Source: Nocardia yamanashiensis NBRC 100130
Lineage (GTDB): Bacteria > Actinomycetota > Actinomycetes > Mycobacteriales > Mycobacteriaceae
DNA: 64,000 nucleotides
NCBI RefSeq assembly: GCF_001613325.1
Contig: NZ_BDCD01000020.1
Location: 62,001-126,000, forward strand
Reading direction: 5' to 3'
Shown here one piece after another: positions 33,366 to 44,138 of the stretch. The translations under genes were made by a program, and so were the position numbers. Position 1 is the stretch's first letter; each line of letters starts with the position of its first letter. The notes beneath the pieces were generated by a model. The model searched no databases, was not told where the DNA came from, and was given only the letters and a program-made list of their open reading frames with translations.

Positions 33366-35107
33366 GCCGATTCTCCTTCCACCAATACCCCCGGCAGTCG
33401 CGCTATGAACTCGGCTCCACCCAACGGCGCGGCCTCGGTATCACCCGAGTTCTCGACCCGACCACCACCGGTATGCGCCAGGCGGACCTCACCACCCAAC
33501 GCGCGAGCGATCTGGCGAGCCAGCGCCAGCCCCACGCCGCGACCGCCCGGCAGACCGGTGTCGGGGCGAGTGGAGACGCCTTCGGTGAAGATCGCTTCGG
33601 CCAGGCCCGGGTCGATGCCCGGGCCACTGTCGGACACCGCCAGATGCAGAGTCGAGTTCTCCTGCAGCAGTTCGACTTCGACCTCGCGCGGGCTATCACC
33701 GATACGGGCCGCTTCGATCGCATTGTCGAGGAGATTCCCCAGCACGGTGGTGACATCCACGGGGAGCACGAGACTGGCGTCCACCCAGGTATTGGGGCCG
33801 AGGCGCAGCGTGACACCGCTTTCCCGGGCATGGGCGGCCTTGGCGGCGAGGAAGGCCTGCAAGTAGGGGTCGTGGACGGCGTCCATGCCGGGCAGTGCCG
33901 CGCCGAGTGGACCGGAGCCGAGGAGTTCCGAAATGTATTGGGTGGCTTCGGATGCGCGGTCGTCGTGCAGCAGTCCGTTGAGCAGATGGAGGCGGTTGGC
34001 GAACTCGTGACGCTGCGCGCGCAGCACCGTGCTCATGGAACGGACCGCGTCGAGTTGGCGAGTGAGCGATTCGACGTCGGTGCGGTCCCGGACGGAGAGC
34101 ACGGCACCCAACTCCCGCCCGTCGCGCCGCACCATGCGAGCGGTGATCACCACGATGCGATCACCGACCGCGGCCTGCACCGGCACGCCGTCCGCCGCCC
34201 GGAAGGCTTGCAGCACACGGGGAGTGAGGCCGATGTCGTCGATGGCGCGACCGGTGAGTTCGCTGGCGCCGCCCCTCTGGATGGCGGCTCCGCCGTCGAT
34301 CTCCGGTAGTCCGAGGAGGCGGCGGGCTTCGTCGTTGACGACGGTGACTCGCCAGTGGGGGTCGACGGCTACTACGCCTTCGCCGATGCCGTGCAGGACG
34401 GCGTCTTGTTCGCGGACCAGTTCTGCGAGGTCTTGGGGTTCGAGGCCGAGGGTGAGGCCGTGCCAGCGGCGGGCCAGCAGGAGGGAGCCGGCTACGCCGG
34501 CCAGGAGGGCGAGGCCGACCAGGAGGCCGGCGCGGCGGAGGTCGCGGAGGAGTTGGTCGCGGACCGCCTCGGTGGAGATGCCGACGCTCACTTCGCCTAC
34601 TACGGATTCGCCGTTGGGGCGGAGGACGGGGACTTTGGCGCGGACGGATTCGCCGAGGGTGCCGCGTTCTCGGATCACCACTTCGGAGCCGGCCAGGGCG
34701 CGGGAGGGGTCGGTGCTGACGCGTTCACCGAGACGGGTGGGGTCGGGGTGGGCCAGGCGGATGCCGGCGTCGTCGGTGATGACGACGAAGAGGGCGGCGG
34801 TGCGCTGGCCGGCGGCTACCGCCAGTTGCTGCAGCTCGCCCGAAGACAGTTCCGCGGTGAGGGCCGGGCCGGATTTCAGGTTTGCGTCGGAGTAGCGGGA
34901 GACCTCGGAACGCACCTCGGGATCCGAGGCGACGGTGCGCGCGACGGCCAGCGCGCGTTGCCCGTATTCGCCGGACAGGCGCTGGTCACTGACGTAGGCG
35001 AACACCCCGAACGCTATGCCGAGGGTCAACGCGACGAGTACCACCTGCAGCAGAACGATCTGTGTCCGCAACCGCACGGGAAACGCGCGGCGGCCGAACA
35101 CGCTCAC
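33347..35107 (-). CDS. CitA/DcuS-family sensor histidine kinase
   Basis: A ~586-residue membrane kinase. An N-terminal helix (about 14-34, QIVLLQVVLVALTLGIAFG) is followed by an extracytoplasmic PAS-like (sCACHE/PDC) sensor of about 130 residues with FVVITDDAGIRLAHPDPTRLGERVS, the segment that binds di/tricarboxylates in CitA and DcuS. Then come a second helix near 172-190, a cytosolic PAS domain, the Spo0B-like H-box QRHEFANRLHLLNGLLHD, and a HATPase with NLLDNAIEA and DSGPGIDP. The GTG at 35107 was chosen because the membrane helix follows closely; an in-frame extension to 35209 covers the promoter repeats. The ligand is presumably an external carboxylate or sulfonate. Confidence 0.88.
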   Translation of the reverse strand: MSVFGRRAFPVRLRTQIVLLQVVLVALTLGIAFGVFAYVSDQRLSGEYGQRALAVARTVASDPEVRSEVSRYSDANLKSGPALTAELSSGELQQLAVAAGQRTAALFVVITDDAGIRLAHPDPTRLGERVSTDPSRALAGSEVVIRERGTLGESVRAKVPVLRPNGESVVGEVSVGISTEAVRDQLLRDLRRAGLLVGLALLAGVAGSLLLARRWHGLTLGLEPQDLAELVREQDAVLHGIGEGVVAVDPHWRVTVVNDEARRLLGLPEIDGGAAIQRGGASELTGRAIDDIGLTPRVLQAFRAADGVPVQAAVGDRIVVITARMVRRDGRELGAVLSVRDRTDVESLTRQLDAVRSMSTVLRAQRHEFANRLHLLNGLLHDDRASEATQYISELLGSGPLGAALPGMDAVHDPYLQAFLAAKAAHARESGVTLRLGPNTWVDASLVLPVDVTTVLGNLLDNAIEAARIGDSPREVEVELLQENSTLHLAVSDSGPGIDPGLAEAIFTEGVSTRPDTGLPGGRGVGLALARQIARALGGEVRLAHTGGGRVENSGDTEAAPLGGAEFIARLPGVLVEGESAWAERI

Positions 35108-35131
35108 CCGGCCATCAAAGCACACCGGCGT

Positions 35132-35185
35132 GAGCACAATGCGCACAATGCCGCTATTGCCGCTTGCGCGGGTTGTGCGCACAAT
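35132..35185. promoter_or_regulatory. Repeated GCACAAT sites in the divergent TCS/ABC promoter
   Basis: GAGCACAAT (35132-35140) and GCGCACAAT (35141-35149) are tandem copies with a 9-bp period. A third copy, GCGCACAAT (35177-35185), overlaps the 12-bp palindrome TTGTGCGCACAA (35173-35184). They lie between the sensor kinase and ABC operons and are probable binding sites for the CitB-type regulator. Confidence 0.65.
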
Positions 35186-35270
35186 CCCGGGCCGTGTGAC
35201 CCAGGGCACTTACCGTACCCACATCGGTTGCACGTCACTCCCGTGCGACGCAGGACAACAGGAGCTGTCA

Positions 35271-36077
35271 ATGAACTCCCCACTGATCGAGCTGCGGGGC
35301 GCGACGAAGCGTTTCCCGGGCACCGGCGGCGGTATCCACACCGCCGTGCGGGATCTGAATTTCACGGTCGCGCCGGGCGAATTCGTCGCTGTGGTCGGGC
35401 CGACCGGCTGCGGCAAGTCGACCACGCTGTCGCTCGTCTCCGGCCTGGAACCGGCCTCCGCGGGCCGGACCCTGGTGCACGGCAAGGACGTGCGCGGCAT
35501 CCCGGACGGCGTCGGCTACATGTTCCAGCAGGACGCGGTGCTGCCGTGGCGCACGGTCATCGACAATGTGGCGCTGGGCCCGCGCTTCCGCGGCAAGGCC
35601 AAGGGCGAGGCCCGCGAGCGCGCCCAGGAATGGGTGACCAAGGTCGGGCTGGCCGGGTTCGAGAAGTACTACCCGCATCAGCTGTCCGGCGGTATGCGCA
35701 AGCGTGTGGCCCTGGCCCAGACCCTGGTCAACGAGCCCGAGATCATCCTGATGGACGAGCCGTTCAGCGCCCTGGACGTGCAGACCCGCCAGCTCATGCA
35801 GGACGAACTGCTGCGGGTGTGGTCGGGCACCGGGGCGGCGGTCATCTTCGTCACCCACGACCTGGAGGAGGCCATCGTGCTGGCCGACCGGGTGGTGGTG
35901 ATGACGGCGAGCCCGGCCACGGTCTGCGGTGATTTCACCGTCACCCTGGAGCGCCCGCGCGATGTCGAGGAGGTGCGGCTCACCGAGGAGTTCCGCGACC
36001 TCTACAAGGAAATCTGGGAGACGCTGCGCGATCAGGTCGATGCGGCGCGCAAGAAGGGAGCCTCCCGTGTCGCTTGA
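35271..36077 (+). CDS. ABC transporter ATPase, nitrate/sulfonate/taurine (SsuB/TauB) family
   Basis: A 268-residue ATPase. Walker A is GPTGCGKST, the Q-loop region is YMFQQDAVLPWRT (typical of the NitT/TauT group), the signature is LSGGMRKR, Walker B is IILMDEPFSALD, and the H-loop is FVTHDLEEA. It powers uptake by the permease encoded immediately downstream, whose GTG overlaps its 3' end by 11 bp. AGGAG lies before the ATG. The operon (ATPase, permease, lipoprotein) is divergent from a CitA/CitB-type two-component system. The substrate is not readable from sequence. Confidence 0.93.
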   Translation: MNSPLIELRGATKRFPGTGGGIHTAVRDLNFTVAPGEFVAVVGPTGCGKSTTLSLVSGLEPASAGRTLVHGKDVRGIPDGVGYMFQQDAVLPWRTVIDNVALGPRFRGKAKGEARERAQEWVTKVGLAGFEKYYPHQLSGGMRKRVALAQTLVNEPEIILMDEPFSALDVQTRQLMQDELLRVWSGTGAAVIFVTHDLEEAIVLADRVVVMTASPATVCGDFTVTLERPRDVEEVRLTEEFRDLYKEIWETLRDQVDAARKKGASRVA

Positions 36078-36954
36078 TGTGATGGCCGAAACCGCCAAGA
36101 GCGCACCGGAATTCGAGGTGGAGACCGAGGAGCAGATTCTGGCGCGGGTGCGCAACAACGCCCGTAAGGCCAAGGCCCGCACCTGGGGCCTGCGCGCCCT
36201 GCTGGTGGCGCTGTGGCTGGGTTCGTGGGAGCTGACCGCCACGCTGTGGATCGACCCGTTCTTCTACTCCAAGCCGTCGCTCATCTGGGATCGCCTGGTC
36301 GAATGGTTCACCGACGGCACGCAATTCGGCTCCATCTGGCTGCAGCTGTACACCACCGTGCAGGAAGCCGTGCTGGGCTTCGTGATCGGCACCGTGGCCG
36401 GCGTGGTGCTCGGCGTGCTGCTGGGCCGCTCCCGCTACTGGGCCGATGTCCTCGCGCCGTTCATCAAGGCGCTCAACGCGGTTCCGCGCATCGTGCTCGC
36501 GTCGCTGTTCATCATCTGGTTCGGCCTGGGCCTGAGCTCCAAGGTCGCGACCGTGGTGGTGCTGGTGTTCTTCGCGGTGTTCTTCAATGCCTTCACCGGC
36601 GCCCGCGAAGTCGACGGCAACGTCATCAACAACGCCCGCATCCTGGGCGCGAGCCGCACCCAGATCCTGGGCACCATCGTGCTGCCCAGCGCCACCACCT
36701 GGATCCTGTCCTCCCTGCACACGGCCTTCGGCTTCGCCCTGATCGGCGCGGTGGTCGGTGAATACGCCGGCGCCAGCAAGGGTCTGGGCCTGCTCATCTC
36801 CAACGCCCAGGGCACCTTCGACGCGGCCGGCATCTACGCGGGCATGATCATCATCACGGTGGTGGCGCTGGTGGCGGAATGGCTGATCGGCATCGCGGAG
36901 AACCGCCTGCTGAAATGGCGTCCGGCGCAGTCCGGCTCGGGCCACGGGGTGTGA
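36067..36954 (+). CDS. ABC transporter permease, SsuC/TauC family
   Basis: A 295-residue inner-membrane subunit. A ~40-residue cytosolic N-terminus precedes about six helices of the BPD_transp_1 type. The EAA loop contacting the ATPase is NNARILGASRTQILGTIVLPSATTWILSSL. The GTG at 36067 has AAGGGAG upstream and overlaps the ATPase gene by 11 bp; an ATG at 36082 is a shorter alternative. The binding-protein gene follows after 3 bp. The stretch ALNAVPRIVLASLFIIWFGLGLSSK matches the nitrate/sulfonate/bicarbonate group. Confidence 0.92.
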   Translation: MSLDVMAETAKSAPEFEVETEEQILARVRNNARKAKARTWGLRALLVALWLGSWELTATLWIDPFFYSKPSLIWDRLVEWFTDGTQFGSIWLQLYTTVQEAVLGFVIGTVAGVVLGVLLGRSRYWADVLAPFIKALNAVPRIVLASLFIIWFGLGLSSKVATVVVLVFFAVFFNAFTGAREVDGNVINNARILGASRTQILGTIVLPSATTWILSSLHTAFGFALIGAVVGEYAGASKGLGLLISNAQGTFDAAGIYAGMIIITVVALVAEWLIGIAENRLLKWRPAQSGSGHGV

Positions 36955-36957
36955 GGC

Positions 36958-38007
36958 ATGAAGTACCGCAAGCCTTTCGCGCTGCTCGCCCTCGCCGCCT
37001 CGCTGCTGCTGGCCACCGGCTGCCGCGATTCGCGCGCCATCCCGACCGAGAACGGCCGCCCGCAGATCACCATCATGGTCGGCGGCCTGGAGAAGGTCAT
37101 CTACCTGCCCGCCATGCTCACCCAGCAGCTGGGCAATTTCGAACGCAATGACATCGACGTGCAGCTGCTGGGCGAACAGTCCGGCGCGAACGCCGAAACC
37201 GCGCTGCTCACCGGCGATGTGCAGGCGGTGGTGGGGTTCTACGACCACACCATCGATCTGCAGGCCAAGGATCAGTGCATCCAGACCGTCGTGCAGTTCG
37301 CCGATGTGCCCGGCGAGGTGGAGCTGGTGTCGAAGGAGGACGCGGCGACCATCACATCGCCCGCCGACTTCAAGGGACGGAACCTGGGCGTCACCTCGCT
37401 CGGTTCCTCGACCGACTTCCTCACCCAGGGCCTGGCCGGTCAGGCGGGCCTGAGCACCTCCGACTACACCCGGGTGAAAGTCGGTGCGGGACAGACCTTC
37501 ATCGCCGGCATGAACCACAACGGCATCGACGCGGGCATGACCACCGACCCGACCGTGGCCAAGATGGTGACCTCGGGCGAGGCGCAGATCCTCATCGATA
37601 TGCGCAACGAGGAGGGCACCCGCAAGGCGCTCGGCGGCCTCTACCCGGCGGCCTCGCTCTACATGCGCTGCGAGACGGTCGAATCGCATCCGGATATCGT
37701 GCAGAAGCTGGCCACCGCGTTCGTGCAGACCCTGCAGTGGATCAAGCAGCACTCCCCCGAGGAGATCGCCGCGAAGATGCCGTCGCAGTACGCGGGCGGC
37801 AATCCGGACCTGTACGTGAAGTCGGTGCGCGATTCCATCAGCATGTTCAACGGCGACGGCCTGATGAAACGCGAAGGCGCGGAGAACGTCCTGCGCATCC
37901 TGGGCCAGTACTCGCGCAATGTGAAACCGGTCCGCGATCGCATCGACCTGGACGCGACCTATACCAACCAGTTCGTAGAAAAGGCGCAGGGTACGAAGCA
38001 ACCCTGA
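36958..38007 (+). CDS. ABC transporter substrate-binding lipoprotein, NMT1/SsuA family
   Basis: A 349-residue lipoprotein with signal peptide and lipobox LLLATGC (C21). The mature part is a two-lobe type-II binding protein with ITIMVGGLEKVIYLPAMLTQQLG, the segment DVQAVVGFYDHTIDLQ, and FKGRNLGVTSLGSSTDFLTQGLAGQAGL, as in NMT1/THI5-like and SsuA-like proteins. It would capture the ligand in the cell-wall space and deliver it to the permease encoded just upstream. Ligands in this family include sulfonates, nitrate, thiamin pyrimidine and aromatic acids such as phthalate. The neighbouring CACHE-type sensor favours a carboxylate. Confidence 0.9.
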   Translation: MKYRKPFALLALAASLLLATGCRDSRAIPTENGRPQITIMVGGLEKVIYLPAMLTQQLGNFERNDIDVQLLGEQSGANAETALLTGDVQAVVGFYDHTIDLQAKDQCIQTVVQFADVPGEVELVSKEDAATITSPADFKGRNLGVTSLGSSTDFLTQGLAGQAGLSTSDYTRVKVGAGQTFIAGMNHNGIDAGMTTDPTVAKMVTSGEAQILIDMRNEEGTRKALGGLYPAASLYMRCETVESHPDIVQKLATAFVQTLQWIKQHSPEEIAAKMPSQYAGGNPDLYVKSVRDSISMFNGDGLMKREGAENVLRILGQYSRNVKPVRDRIDLDATYTNQFVEKAQGTKQP

Positions 38008-38017
38008 GCCAGCCCGC

Positions 38018-38053
38018 CGGAACCGCGCATCTGATGAGGGGTGCGCGGTTCCG
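38018..38053. terminator. Bidirectional hairpin terminator
   Basis: A 12-bp stem (CGGAACCGCGCA with TGCGCGGTTCCG) and a 12-nt loop fill the 48-bp gap between the convergent binding-protein and RarD-like genes. There is no U-tract on either side. Confidence 0.7.
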
Positions 38054-38055
38054 CG

Positions 38056-38961
38056 CTATTCCGGCACGGTGACCGGAGTGGCGACCGTCTTCCGGGACCG
38101 CCGCAGGGCATCGACGGTGAATACGGCCAGAGCCAGCCAGATCAAGGCGAATCCGGCCCAGCGCGAAGCGGGCATGTCCTCGTGCACCACGGCCACGCCC
38201 CAGGTCAGCTGCAACGCGGGCGTCAGATACTGCAGGATCCCCATGGTGGACAACGGAACTCGCGGCGCGGCCAGCGCGAACAGCAGCAGCGGCACCAGCG
38301 TCACCGGCCCGGTCGACATGAGCAGCGCGGTATGCGACACGCTCGACCCGAAGGTGGCCTGACCGGTCACCCCGAGCGCGATCACCGCGGTGAGCGCGAA
38401 CGGCGCGGCCACCAGCCCCTCGGCCGCCAGCCCCCGCAGCGGGTCGAGCTTGATCACCTTCTTGACCAGCCCGTAGGTGGCGAACGAGCACGCGAGGATC
38501 AAGGCGATCCACGGCGGCCGCCCGTAGTCGACGGTCAGCACCACCACGGCCGCCGCGCCCAACGCCAGTGCGGCCCACTGCGTCCGGCGCAATCGCTCCC
38601 GGAAGATCAGCACCCCGAACGCCACCGTCACCAGCGGATTGATGAAGTACCCGAGCGCGCACTCCACCACCTGCCCGGAGATGACGCCGTAGACGTACAC
38701 GCCCCAGTTCATCGAGATCGCCGCCGAGGCCACGAACGCCAGCCGCCAGGTCCGCGCGTCGATCCGCCGCAATTCCCCGATCCGGCCGGAGACCGTCAGC
38801 AGCGCCAGCGAGACCACCAGCGTCCACAGAATCCGCTCGGCCAGCACCTCGCCCGCGCTCGCGAACGCCAGCAAACCGAAGAAGGCCGGGAACAATCCCC
38901 AGAGCAGGTACGCGCCGACGCCGAAGCTGACACCTAGTTCCTGCTGGGATCGTTCGCTCAC
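38056..38961 (-). CDS. rarD: EamA-family transporter, RarD-like
   Basis: A 301-residue drug/metabolite transporter with about ten helices and two EamA repeats. The RarD signatures are GVGAYLLWGLFPAFFGLL, AERILWTLV, MNWGVYVYGVISGQVVECALGYFINPLVTV and LSTMGILQYLTPALQL. The GTG at 38961 was chosen because RarD proteins begin just before the first helix; the open frame extends 37 codons further with no family similarity. RarD is annotated as a chloramphenicol-sensitive protein, but its physiological substrate is unclear. It is a single gene, divergent from the P-type ATPase. Confidence 0.88.
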   Translation of the reverse strand: MSERSQQELGVSFGVGAYLLWGLFPAFFGLLAFASAGEVLAERILWTLVVSLALLTVSGRIGELRRIDARTWRLAFVASAAISMNWGVYVYGVISGQVVECALGYFINPLVTVAFGVLIFRERLRRTQWAALALGAAAVVVLTVDYGRPPWIALILACSFATYGLVKKVIKLDPLRGLAAEGLVAAPFALTAVIALGVTGQATFGSSVSHTALLMSTGPVTLVPLLLFALAAPRVPLSTMGILQYLTPALQLTWGVAVVHEDMPASRWAGFALIWLALAVFTVDALRRSRKTVATPVTVPE

Positions 38962-39086
38962 CGAACTACCGTAGCGCGCGGTTATTACCAGACGAAACGA
39001 ATTCCCCGAAGCGGGCCGGCGACCCGCTGACGTCGGCCGAGCGCCGCTCACCTGCGTTTTCCGGACAGCCATCTAGGCTGTTCGGC

Positions 39087-41534
<2,448 letters not shown>

Positions 41535-41560
41535 TCTCAGCGGAATTCGGAGCCGGTACG

Positions 41561-41588
41561 CGGCGGCGGGCCTCACGGCCCGCCGCCG
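41561..41588 (+). terminator. Terminator after ctpE
   Basis: A perfect 12-bp stem (CGGCGGCGGGCC with GGCCCGCCGCCG) with a TCAC loop, followed by GCTGCTTTA, lies 26 bp after the ctpE stop. Confidence 0.8.
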
Positions 41589-41679
41589 CTGCTTTACATC
41601 CAAACTGGTCGCATGGTTTGGCTCGCCGTGAACTGCCTTGTCCTGGGCAGGCATTGAATCCCCGGGTACCTTGGGCCTC

Positions 41680-42507
41680 ATGGAGGTCCTCCTGCACCAG
41701 ATCGACGCGTTCGCCGACGCACCGTTCTCGGGCAATCCGGCAGCCGTCATGCCACTGCTGAACTGGCTCCCGGACGAGCTGCTGCAACACCTGGCCGAGG
41801 AGAACAACCTCGCCGAAACCGCCTTCTACACCTCCGCGCTACCCGTGGACGCCGGTGCGCCGCCGGACAATTCGCCGGCCTTCCACCTGCGCTGGTTCAC
41901 CCCCGCGGTCGAGGTGGACCTGTGCGGGCACGCCACCCTGGCCGCCGCCGCGCAGATCCTCGACGATATGCATCCGGGCGCGGACCGGGTCCACTTCTAC
42001 ACGCGCAGCGGCTGGTTGCGGGTGGACCGCGACCGCGACGATCTGGTGCTGGATCTGCCGGTGGTGTCGTCGGTCGAAATCGATGTGCACGAGGACATTC
42101 CGCAGGCGCTCGCCAAGGCGCTGGGGGTGCGGCCGCTGCGCGCCTACGAGGGCACCGACATCGTGCTGGTGGTCACCGCCGAGCACGAGGTGGCCGACGC
42201 CCGGCCCAACTTCTCGATCTTCCCGAAACTCAGCCGCGCCGCCATTCTCACCGCCACCGGCGACGAGATCGATTTCGTCTCGCGGGTGTTCGCGCCCGGG
42301 GTCGGCATCCCCGAGGATCCGGTGACCGGTTCCGCGCACGCGCAGCTGGCCCCGTTGTGGGCCAAGGAACTCGGCCGCACCACCATGTCGGCCCGCCAGC
42401 TCTCGCCGCGCGGCGGGGCCCTGCGATGCACGCTCACCGGGGAACGGGTACGGCTGTCGGGGCGGTGCCGCCGGTATCTCGACGGCGTGGTCCGGCTGCC
42501 GGACTGA
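41680..42507 (+). CDS. PhzF-family isomerase/epimerase-like protein
   Basis: A 275-residue protein of the PhzF family (diaminopimelate-epimerase fold, two similar halves). The conserved N-terminal segment is VLLHQIDAFADAPFSGNPAAVMPL, the catalytic glutamate lies in NNLAETAFY, and later motifs are RWFTPAVEVDLCGHATLAAA and GIPEDPVTGSAHAQLAPLWAKEL. PhzF itself isomerises an intermediate of phenazine synthesis, but solitary homologues like this one have unknown substrates and no phenazine genes are nearby. The ATG at 41680 is where family similarity begins. Confidence 0.9.
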   Translation: MEVLLHQIDAFADAPFSGNPAAVMPLLNWLPDELLQHLAEENNLAETAFYTSALPVDAGAPPDNSPAFHLRWFTPAVEVDLCGHATLAAAAQILDDMHPGADRVHFYTRSGWLRVDRDRDDLVLDLPVVSSVEIDVHEDIPQALAKALGVRPLRAYEGTDIVLVVTAEHEVADARPNFSIFPKLSRAAILTATGDEIDFVSRVFAPGVGIPEDPVTGSAHAQLAPLWAKELGRTTMSARQLSPRGGALRCTLTGERVRLSGRCRRYLDGVVRLPD

Positions 42508-42513
42508 GGCTTT

Positions 42514-42534
42514 CGCGCCCCTTTCCGGGGCGCG
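42514..42534. terminator. Short bidirectional hairpin
   Basis: An 8-bp stem CGCGCCCC / GGGGCGCG with loop TTTCC in the 34-bp gap between the convergent phzF-like and ADP-ribosylglycohydrolase genes. Confidence 0.65.
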
Positions 42535-42541
42535 CCCCGCG

Positions 42542-43456
42542 TCAGCGCTCGAGGATCCGTTCGGTCAGCTTGTCCAGATCGTCCGCGCGATAGCCCGGGT
42601 AGCCGTGCAGCAGTTCCAGCCATTCCGCCGGAATCGCCGCGGCGCCCCAGCGCGCGCCCAGCAGCCCGCCCGCGATGGCCGCGGTGGTGTCGGTGTCGCC
42701 GCCGGCCCGCACCGCCGCTTCCAGTGCGGCGGGCAGGGAATCGGTGTGGGTGATGGCCCACCACGCCGTCTGCAGGGCGTGCACCACCCAGCCGTTCTTC
42801 GGGAAGTCTTCCGGCGCACCGTGTTCCGCGGTGTCCAGCAGCGGCCCCCAGAATCCGGCGTCCACGATCGAAAGCGCTTCCCGCACACCGTCGTACGTGC
42901 CGTGCAGCACCGCGTGCCGGATGGCCAGGGACCAGATCTTGCACGCCTGCATGGCCTGCGGGTCGTAGTGCGTGAGCGAGCTGACCACCGCGGCCGCCTT
43001 GGCGCATTTGATCGGTTCGTCGTCCAGGTACACCAGGGCCACCGGCGCGGTGCGCATGAGCGAGCCGTTGCCCGCCTTCAGGCCGCCGAGTTCGTGCGCG
43101 TGGATCTGCATCTCGCGCCCCGACAGATCGCGGTGCCGCAGCACCTGGCTGGTCTGCGCGCCCACGTCTTTCGGGCGGGTGTCCCACCAGACCACGAATT
43201 CCCGCGCCACCGCGTCCAATCCGGATTCCTCGTGCAGGTTCCCGGCCTCGGCCGCCGCGCGCGCCACCGCGATGGCCATCGCCGTATCGTCGGTCCACTC
43301 CCCCGGCGCCCAGTCGAACGCGCCGCCGCCCTTCATCCGGATGACCACGTCCGGTTTGGGATGCGTGAACTCGTATCCCGCCCCCAGCGCGTCCCCCGCC
43401 GCCGTCCCGAGCAGCACGCCCCTGGCCCGATCGGCCTGTTCGGCAGTCAAAACCAT
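42542..43456 (-). CDS. ADP-ribosylglycohydrolase-family protein (DraG-like)
   Basis: A 304-residue all-helical hydrolase of the ADP-ribosyl-GH family. The metal-binding aspartates fall in GVLLGTAAGDALGAGYEF, GEWTDDTAMAIAVA and GGDTDTTAAIAGGLLGARWG, matching the dinuclear Mg site of DraG and ARH3. It probably removes ADP-ribose from a protein, nucleic acid or small molecule. The ATG at 43456 (AGAGGGG upstream) is where the family begins; the frame is open much further upstream but without similarity. No ADP-ribosyltransferase gene is adjacent, so the target is unknown. Confidence 0.88.
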   Translation of the reverse strand: MVLTAEQADRARGVLLGTAAGDALGAGYEFTHPKPDVVIRMKGGGAFDWAPGEWTDDTAMAIAVARAAAEAGNLHEESGLDAVAREFVVWWDTRPKDVGAQTSQVLRHRDLSGREMQIHAHELGGLKAGNGSLMRTAPVALVYLDDEPIKCAKAAAVVSSLTHYDPQAMQACKIWSLAIRHAVLHGTYDGVREALSIVDAGFWGPLLDTAEHGAPEDFPKNGWVVHALQTAWWAITHTDSLPAALEAAVRAGGDTDTTAAIAGGLLGARWGAAAIPAEWLELLHGYPGYRADDLDKLTERILER

Positions 43457-43607
43457 CGGTTCCCGACCCCTCTCCTCAGCTGAGCTCCCTCCAATCTTGC
43501 ACAGTCCTCCGACAGGCACCCGGCCCGGGACATACTTGCCGGACCGGACCGATGAATCCGCGCCGCGCCGCCCGTCTCGACTCGTATCACCGACCCGAGG
43601 AGGAATC

Positions 43608-44126
43608 ATGCTGCCCGACCCCGTCGAAGCCACCGATCTCAATATCTACGAGCCCGCCGAACTGCCGTGGAGCTTGGTGCGCAAGCATTTCGAAGCGGGC
43701 ATCGGCCTGCCCGAGACCCCCGCCTTCCTCGGCACGGTCGGCCCCGACGGCCGCCCGCATTCCACCGGCATCGGCCCCGTGGAAACCCAGGGCTTCATCT
43801 ACTTCACCAGCGGCCCGGGCACCCGCAAGTCCCGGAACCTGGCCGCGAACCCGGCCTGCACCCTCTCGTTCCGTTTCCCCGAATCCGACCTGATCTTCGA
43901 AGGCACGGCCACCCGCGTCGTCGATCACGCCGAACTCGACCGGGTGGCCGCCGTTTTCGCCGCCGGCGGCTGGCCCGCGACCCGCGACGGCGACGCGGTC
44001 ACCGCTCCGTACAGCGCCCAGAGCGCCGGCCCCGCCCCCTGGTACCTCTACCGTTTCGAGCCCGATACCGCGGTCGCCCTCGGCCTCACCGACCCGCACG
44101 GCGCGACCCGCTGGCGCTTCCGCTGA
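43608..44126 (+). CDS. PPOX-class pyridoxamine 5'-phosphate oxidase-like / F420-binding split-barrel protein
   Basis: A 172-residue split-beta-barrel protein. The pattern TPAFLGTVGPDGRPHSTGIGPVETQGFIYFTSGPGTRKSRNLAANPACTLSF is typical of the PNPOx-like FMN/F420 superfamily: a strand, a DGRPH turn, then K-rich T(R)KSRNL for cofactor phosphate binding. AGGAGG lies just before the ATG. Its C-terminus (PAPWYLYRFEPDTAVALGL) resembles F420-dependent family members in actinobacteria. The reaction is unknown. It is convergent with the thioesterase, 12 bp between stops. Confidence 0.85.
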   Translation: MLPDPVEATDLNIYEPAELPWSLVRKHFEAGIGLPETPAFLGTVGPDGRPHSTGIGPVETQGFIYFTSGPGTRKSRNLAANPACTLSFRFPESDLIFEGTATRVVDHAELDRVAAVFAAGGWPATRDGDAVTAPYSAQSAGPAPWYLYRFEPDTAVALGLTDPHGATRWRFR

Positions 44127-44138
44127 GTCGCGGCGAAC

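Noticed and set aside
41680..42507. Phenazine biosynthesis cluster suggested by the PhzF-like gene
   Set aside because: No other phz genes are nearby; solitary PhzF homologues are widespread with unknown roles.
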